Source: an uncultured Desulfobulbaceae bacterium (GTDB taxonomy: Bacteria; Desulfobacterota; Desulfobulbia; Desulfobulbales; Desulfobulbaceae). Taken from it: a DNA stretch of 37,585 bases. Location: contig CAMYLK010000022.1 in the NCBI GenBank assembly GCA_947259225.1, positions 1 through 37,585 of the forward strand, read 5' to 3'. Under the pieces are notes generated by a model. It had not been told where the DNA came from and ran no database searches. It saw only the letters and a list, made by a program, of their open reading frames with translations. A program made the translations under genes and the position numbers. Positions within the stretch are counted from its first letter, which is position 1. Every line of letters begins with the position of its first letter. This document shows, one piece after another, positions 34,249-37,585 of the stretch.

Positions 34249-35550
34249 TTATTCACGTTCCTCGAGGGGTATAAAATCGCGGGGTTTTTCACCCAGGTAA
34301 ACCTGCCTCGGCCTGCCGATCCTGGTCGCCGGGTCCCCGTGCATTTCTTTCCATTGGGAAATCCAGCCTGGAAGTCTTCCCAGGGCAAACATCACCGTGA
34401 ACATGTTGGTAGGGATACCTATAGCCCGGTAAATGATGCCGCTGTAAAAATCGACGTTGGGATACAAGTTGCGCTCAACGAAATATTCGTCTTTGAGGAC
34501 AATTTCCTCAAGCTGGTAAGCAAGATCGAGAAGGGGGTCTGACACTTCCAGTACATTGAGGATTTCATCACAGGCTTTTTTGATGATCTTCCCGCGAGGA
34601 TCGTATGTTTTATATACCCGATGACCGAAACCGGAAAGCCTGAAAGGATCATTTCTATCCTTAGCCTTAGAAATATATTTCTCAAAATTGCAGTCATCAG
34701 CGTAGATAGTTTCAAGCATATCCACAACGGCTTCATTGGCACCGCCGTGGAGAGGACCCCATAGCGCGGTAATGCCGGCCGAAATAGCTGCATACAGGTT
34801 GACACCGGCACTGCCGACCAGCCTGACTGTCGATGTGGAACAGTTCTGCTCGTGATCAGCATGCAGGATAAGAAGCTTGTTCAGGGTGGCAACAACCTCG
34901 GGACGCACAACATAAGGTTTAACCGGTTTGTCAAACATCATGTTCAGGAAGTTACCGCAGTAAGACAGGTCGTTTCTCGGGTAAACCAGTGGGTGCCCCA
35001 TTGATTTTTTATAGGAGAATGCAGCTATGGTCCTGATTTTTGAGAGAAGCCTGGTGGACGTTATGTCTATATCATCCATTGGGTCATCACTCAATTCAGG
35101 GTAATAGTTAACCAGGCTGTTTACCATGACGGAAAGTATGGACATGGGGGAGGCGTGCGAGGGGAAATGATCAAAAAAATGAATCATATCTTCATGAATC
35201 AGGGCGAACCGTTCAATGAGCCCCTTGAAACTTTCAAGCTCTGATACATTGGGGAGGCCGTCATGCAGGAGCAGGTAGGCAACTTCGACAAAGGAACAGT
35301 TGTCCGCAAGTTCCTCAATTTCATATCCCCTGTAGCGCAGGATTCCCTTGTTGCCATCAAGATAGGTAATGGTGCTGGTGCAGGACCCTGTATTTTTATA
35401 ACCGCTGTCAAGGGTTATGTAACCGGACTCCTGCAGGAGGTTCGAAATGTCGATGGCCCTGTCACCCATGGTCCCTTCGATTATGGGAAGCGTGTAAATA
35501 CTACCATTTATGGATAATTGTGCTGTTTGATCAGTAAGTTTGTACGACAT
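34249..35550 (-). CDS. gltA: Citrate synthase (type II-like, hexameric Gram-negative kind)
   Basis: The 433-residue enzyme joins acetyl-CoA and oxaloacetate to give citrate. ILHADHEQNCSTSTVRLVGS, GPLHGGANEAVVDML (catalytic His) and SGFGHRVYKTYDPRGKII (second His and active-site region) are conserved, with the catalytic Asp in the C-terminal NVDFYSGIIYRAIG. The N-terminal beta domain and overall length fit the GltA type rather than the short type. AGGGTAA lies upstream of the ATG. It converges on the MamK-like gene. Confidence 0.96.
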   Translation of the reverse strand: MSYKLTDQTAQLSINGSIYTLPIIEGTMGDRAIDISNLLQESGYITLDSGYKNTGSCTSTITYLDGNKGILRYRGYEIEELADNCSFVEVAYLLLHDGLPNVSELESFKGLIERFALIHEDMIHFFDHFPSHASPMSILSVMVNSLVNYYPELSDDPMDDIDITSTRLLSKIRTIAAFSYKKSMGHPLVYPRNDLSYCGNFLNMMFDKPVKPYVVRPEVVATLNKLLILHADHEQNCSTSTVRLVGSAGVNLYAAISAGITALWGPLHGGANEAVVDMLETIYADDCNFEKYISKAKDRNDPFRLSGFGHRVYKTYDPRGKIIKKACDEILNVLEVSDPLLDLAYQLEEIVLKDEYFVERNLYPNVDFYSGIIYRAIGIPTNMFTVMFALGRLPGWISQWKEMHGDPATRIGRPRQVYLGEKPRDFIPLEERE

Positions 35551-35866
35551 GGTTATTACCCTGTATTTTTATCGAGATCAGACTCGGTTGGCCTGCCGGC
35601 GCTAAGAAATTGGACCGGCATTATTCAACGCACTCCGGGAAATTCGATGCGCAGGTTTATGCGTTCGGTTATATTGAAATGTGTTTCATGCTGACTAATG
35701 GCAGAAACGGAGACTTCCGAATCGTATCCGGGCGTTCACTTGGTACCGGTCCGTGAATGCCTAAATCAGAAATTAAAACATTACTGAATTTTAGAAAAAA
35801 TTTCAAGTGAACAGAATATTTTGAAATTTCCACGAAAGGTGAAATTGACCGATTGGGTGTAATAAA
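35551..35866. other. Intergenic region between divergent gltA and thiE
   Basis: This 316-bp stretch should hold both promoters. I searched for a TPP riboswitch before thiE and did not find the conserved THI-box segments. Some short inverted repeats (such as around 35620 and 35740) are present but weak. No gene is seen. Confidence 0.55.
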
Positions 35867-36568
35867 ATGACTGATAGAGGTGAGAAATACCGGATACGGT
35901 TGCAGAAATTTGTTGAAGAGGTAACCGTATACCCTGTTTCCTGTGAAAGGCTGGCAGAAGGTCGTTCTGATGGGCAGTGGCTTGAGAATGTGCTGAGAGG
36001 CGGTGCAAGAATTGTCCAGTTGCGCGACAAGGAATCATCAGATGGCAGGCTTCTGGAAAAAGCAAGATTCTTTCGCCGGAAAACCAGTGAGGCCGGGGCT
36101 CTCTTTCTTGTTAACGATCGGTTGGACATAGCCATGATGGCTGATGCCGATGGCATTCATTTGGGACAGAAGGACATCCCTCCGGAAGAGGTGTTGAAGC
36201 TGGCTCCGGAAATGATTATTGGTATATCATGTAATAATGAAGATCAGGCCAGACAGCTTGGGGAGATGGAAAATGCCGGGAACCTGCCGGTTACGTATTT
36301 TAACATCGGGCCGATCTATCCAACCGAGACCAAGGAAGGGTTGTCTGAATTCATAGGACCGGAGGCGATTACCCGTTTTTCTTCATATGTGACAATTCCT
36401 TTCACTGTGATGGGCGGGATAAAATTGGAGCATGTACAGAAACTTGTTGCTCTTGGAGCAAGTCGTATTGCCCTCGTTACTGCTTTGACCGGGGCTCCTG
36501 ATATAGCCGAGGAAACAGGCCGCTGGGTAGAGAAGATAAAACTGGTAAAGAGTGGTTTACATGGATGA
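35867..36568 (+). CDS. thiE: Thiamine-phosphate synthase
   Basis: This 233-residue TIM-barrel enzyme joins HMP pyrophosphate and thiazole phosphate to make thiamine phosphate. VQLRDKESSDGRLLEKA (pyrophosphate site), LFLVNDRLDIAMMADADGIHLGQKDIPP, IGISCNNEDQA, GPIYPTETKEG and FTVMGGIKLEH are the family signatures. The N-terminal 40 residues before the barrel are slightly longer than usual. No other thiamine gene is nearby. Its 3' end overlaps the next gene by 8 bases. Confidence 0.93.
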   Translation: MTDRGEKYRIRLQKFVEEVTVYPVSCERLAEGRSDGQWLENVLRGGARIVQLRDKESSDGRLLEKARFFRRKTSEAGALFLVNDRLDIAMMADADGIHLGQKDIPPEEVLKLAPEMIIGISCNNEDQARQLGEMENAGNLPVTYFNIGPIYPTETKEGLSEFIGPEAITRFSSYVTIPFTVMGGIKLEHVQKLVALGASRIALVTALTGAPDIAEETGRWVEKIKLVKSGLHG

Positions 36569-37232
36569 ATTCAAGGAAAAAAGACAGACCATCAGAAACC
36601 TGATGGAGTATGCAGTACCGGAAGGAAAAATTGCCGAGGCCGTAGACCTTCTTGATATTTACCGGGAAGACAGCATTGCGCTAGCTCTGTTGCAGGAATT
36701 TTACAGTTTTCTGCCGGATGCCGTGAATGACTGGATACATGAAATAAGACTGGTGAACCGTCGACAAGGTGTTTTCCTCCTCGCTGTATTGACAGGGGAA
36801 AACGAATACCTGTACATTGTTTCAAGTGAAGGGGTTGAATTTCAAGGGCCCCTCACTGAAGGAATATGGGACAGGGAGCTCCTTAATTTTTTCGAATACG
36901 AAGACCGGGAGAAATTTGTTCAGACCTGTAAGTCTGCCCGGGATTTTGAAATTTATGAACCGGTGGGAAGCGACGAGAATATCTGTCCCGCCTGTCATGC
37001 CGCCACCGGAGAACTGCATGAACTCGGCTGTCCGATAGAATTATGTCCCTGGTGCGGCGGGCAGCTCATTCGCTGCAACTGCCGATTTGATAAGCTGGAG
37101 GTTGAGACCCTCTCCAGTGAAGAGGACCTCATTCGTTTCGAGGAAATATTGAACGAACAGGGAAGGATTCCCTATTCTCCGGAACAGAGGCCTTCATTTG
37201 CCGACGAAGGCCCCGGGATCGTTATAGATTAG
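36561..37232 (+). CDS. Cysteine-rich (zinc-ribbon-like) protein of unknown function
   Basis: The 223-residue product has a mixed alpha/beta N-terminal part (residues 1-135) I do not recognise. Next comes a Cys cluster: CPAC (142-145), GC (157), CPWCGGQL (162-169) and CNC (172-174), spaced like one or two zinc ribbons with HELGCPIELCPWCGGQL in the middle. The C-terminal 45 residues are acidic and probably flexible. The ATG at 36561 overlaps thiE by 8 bases; an in-frame GTG at 36552 is also possible. Coupling to thiE may be positional only. No metal or target can be deduced. Confidence 0.75.
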   Translation: MDEFKEKRQTIRNLMEYAVPEGKIAEAVDLLDIYREDSIALALLQEFYSFLPDAVNDWIHEIRLVNRRQGVFLLAVLTGENEYLYIVSSEGVEFQGPLTEGIWDRELLNFFEYEDREKFVQTCKSARDFEIYEPVGSDENICPACHAATGELHELGCPIELCPWCGGQLIRCNCRFDKLEVETLSSEEDLIRFEEILNEQGRIPYSPEQRPSFADEGPGIVID

Positions 37233-37292
37233 TCAAAATTTATAGATAACTTCGTCAGGATAGAGAAAAATAGAAGGAGGACATGAGCAGTA

Positions 37293-37403
37293 CATAAAAA
37301 TTTCGAAATTCGAATCACGAAATCCGAAAAAGCTGTTTCGGACATTGAGATTTTGAAATTCTGATTTGATTCGAATTTCGAAATTTCATATTCGGATTTA
37401 AAC
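37293..37403. repeat. AT-rich palindrome, copy C of the dispersed family
   Basis: Two 20-nt arms, 37298-37317 and 37367-37386, are perfectly complementary (aaatttcgaaattcgaatca and its inverse). The middle holds further partial pairing. It is shorter and cleaner than copies A and B and lies between convergent genes. AAGGAGG followed by an ATG and a stop after four codons (37274-37297) lies at its left edge; see findings. Confidence 0.8.
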
Positions 37404-37466
37404 TCCTCCTATTCAATGAAAATACAGGGAGTCTGGTTTACCGATTGTGAGTTTTTTATACTTGTT

Positions 37467-37585
37467 CTATTTATCTTTCCCTTCTATTGACTCCAGGTAC
37501 TTGAAGAGATCGGAGTCCGATGAAAGGATGAGAGAGGAGTTGTCGGTAATAATGTCGCGGTAACTTTCCAGGCTTTTCTGGAAGG
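37467..37585 (-). CDS. hflC: 3' end of an HflC-like gene (partial)
   Basis: On the minus strand a frame enters from the right edge and ends in TAG at 37467-37469. The 38 visible residues, FQKSLESYRDIITDNSSLIL followed by SSDSDLFKYLE, match the C-terminal pattern of HflC, a membrane regulator of the FtsH protease (LVLSPDSDFFRY-type ending). With so little visible the call rests on this one pattern. Confidence 0.6.
   Translation of the reverse strand, partial: FQKSLESYRDIITDNSSLILSSDSDLFKYLESIEGKDK

Noticed and set aside
35551..35866. TPP riboswitch before thiE
   Set aside because: The conserved THI-box segments are not found in the 316 bases upstream.

Overview
The window reads as a chromosomal segment of a Gram-negative, probably anaerobic, Desulfobacterota-like bacterium (Desulfobulbales-like is my best guess; this is an inference, no marker gene settles it). 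The grounds are a tripartite RND efflux system with an outer-membrane factor, the mreBCD-mrdA-rodA shape operon, a NapH/NosR/CcoG-type iron-sulfur membrane module, a HflC-like gene end, many SYLF, DUF1566, PilZ and other envelope proteins, and a MamK-like actin of a kind known outside magnetosome islands in this phylum. Genes are densely packed with short gaps. There is no phage, no intact insertion sequence and no CRISPR array.

Layout. 1-7023: the 3' end of an outer-membrane protein gene, then an RND efflux operon (adaptor, pump, outer-membrane lipoprotein). The operon is bracketed by two direct copies of the 3' end of a small secreted-protein gene, one a decayed fragment (210-290) and one intact (6643-7023). 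7274-10537: a LysE-family exporter, then an 869-residue fusion of a cyclic-nucleotide-binding domain, a sigma-54-activator-type AAA+ domain that has lost its catalytic residues, and a polytopic 4Fe-4S membrane module. 10544-14329: a leftward block with an M28 peptidase, an unrecognised membrane protein, a DUF1566 protein and a SYLF protein. 14698-20153: dinB, a small glycan-type cluster (methyltransferase, hexapeptide acetyltransferase, GT2, degenerate methyltransferase) and a secreted ankyrin protein. 20161-26233: remnant repeat DNA, tRNA-Ala(GGC) on the minus strand, then mreB-mreC-mreD-mrdA-rodA. 26235-30747: hemH (leftward), a hibernation factor fused to a cold-shock domain, and polA. 30994-34129: a 49-codon gene with a TTG start, a PilZ protein, a membrane-anchored amidase and a MamK-like actin overlapping it. 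34249-37585: gltA (leftward), thiE overlapping a cysteine-rich protein gene, and the 3' end of a leftward hflC-like gene.

How the parts fit. Two actin systems are present: MreB in its usual elongasome operon, and a second MamK-type filament protein translationally adjacent to a peptidoglycan amidase and downstream of a c-di-GMP-type PilZ gene. Three copies of an AT-rich imperfect palindrome, about 110-200 bp each, sit in intergenic gaps (1735-1913, 11470-11668, 37293-37403); one separates the efflux adaptor gene from the pump gene. The points most worth following are the pseudo-AAA+/ferredoxin fusion at 7928-10537, the amidase/MamK-like pair, and the direct repeats bracketing the efflux operon.
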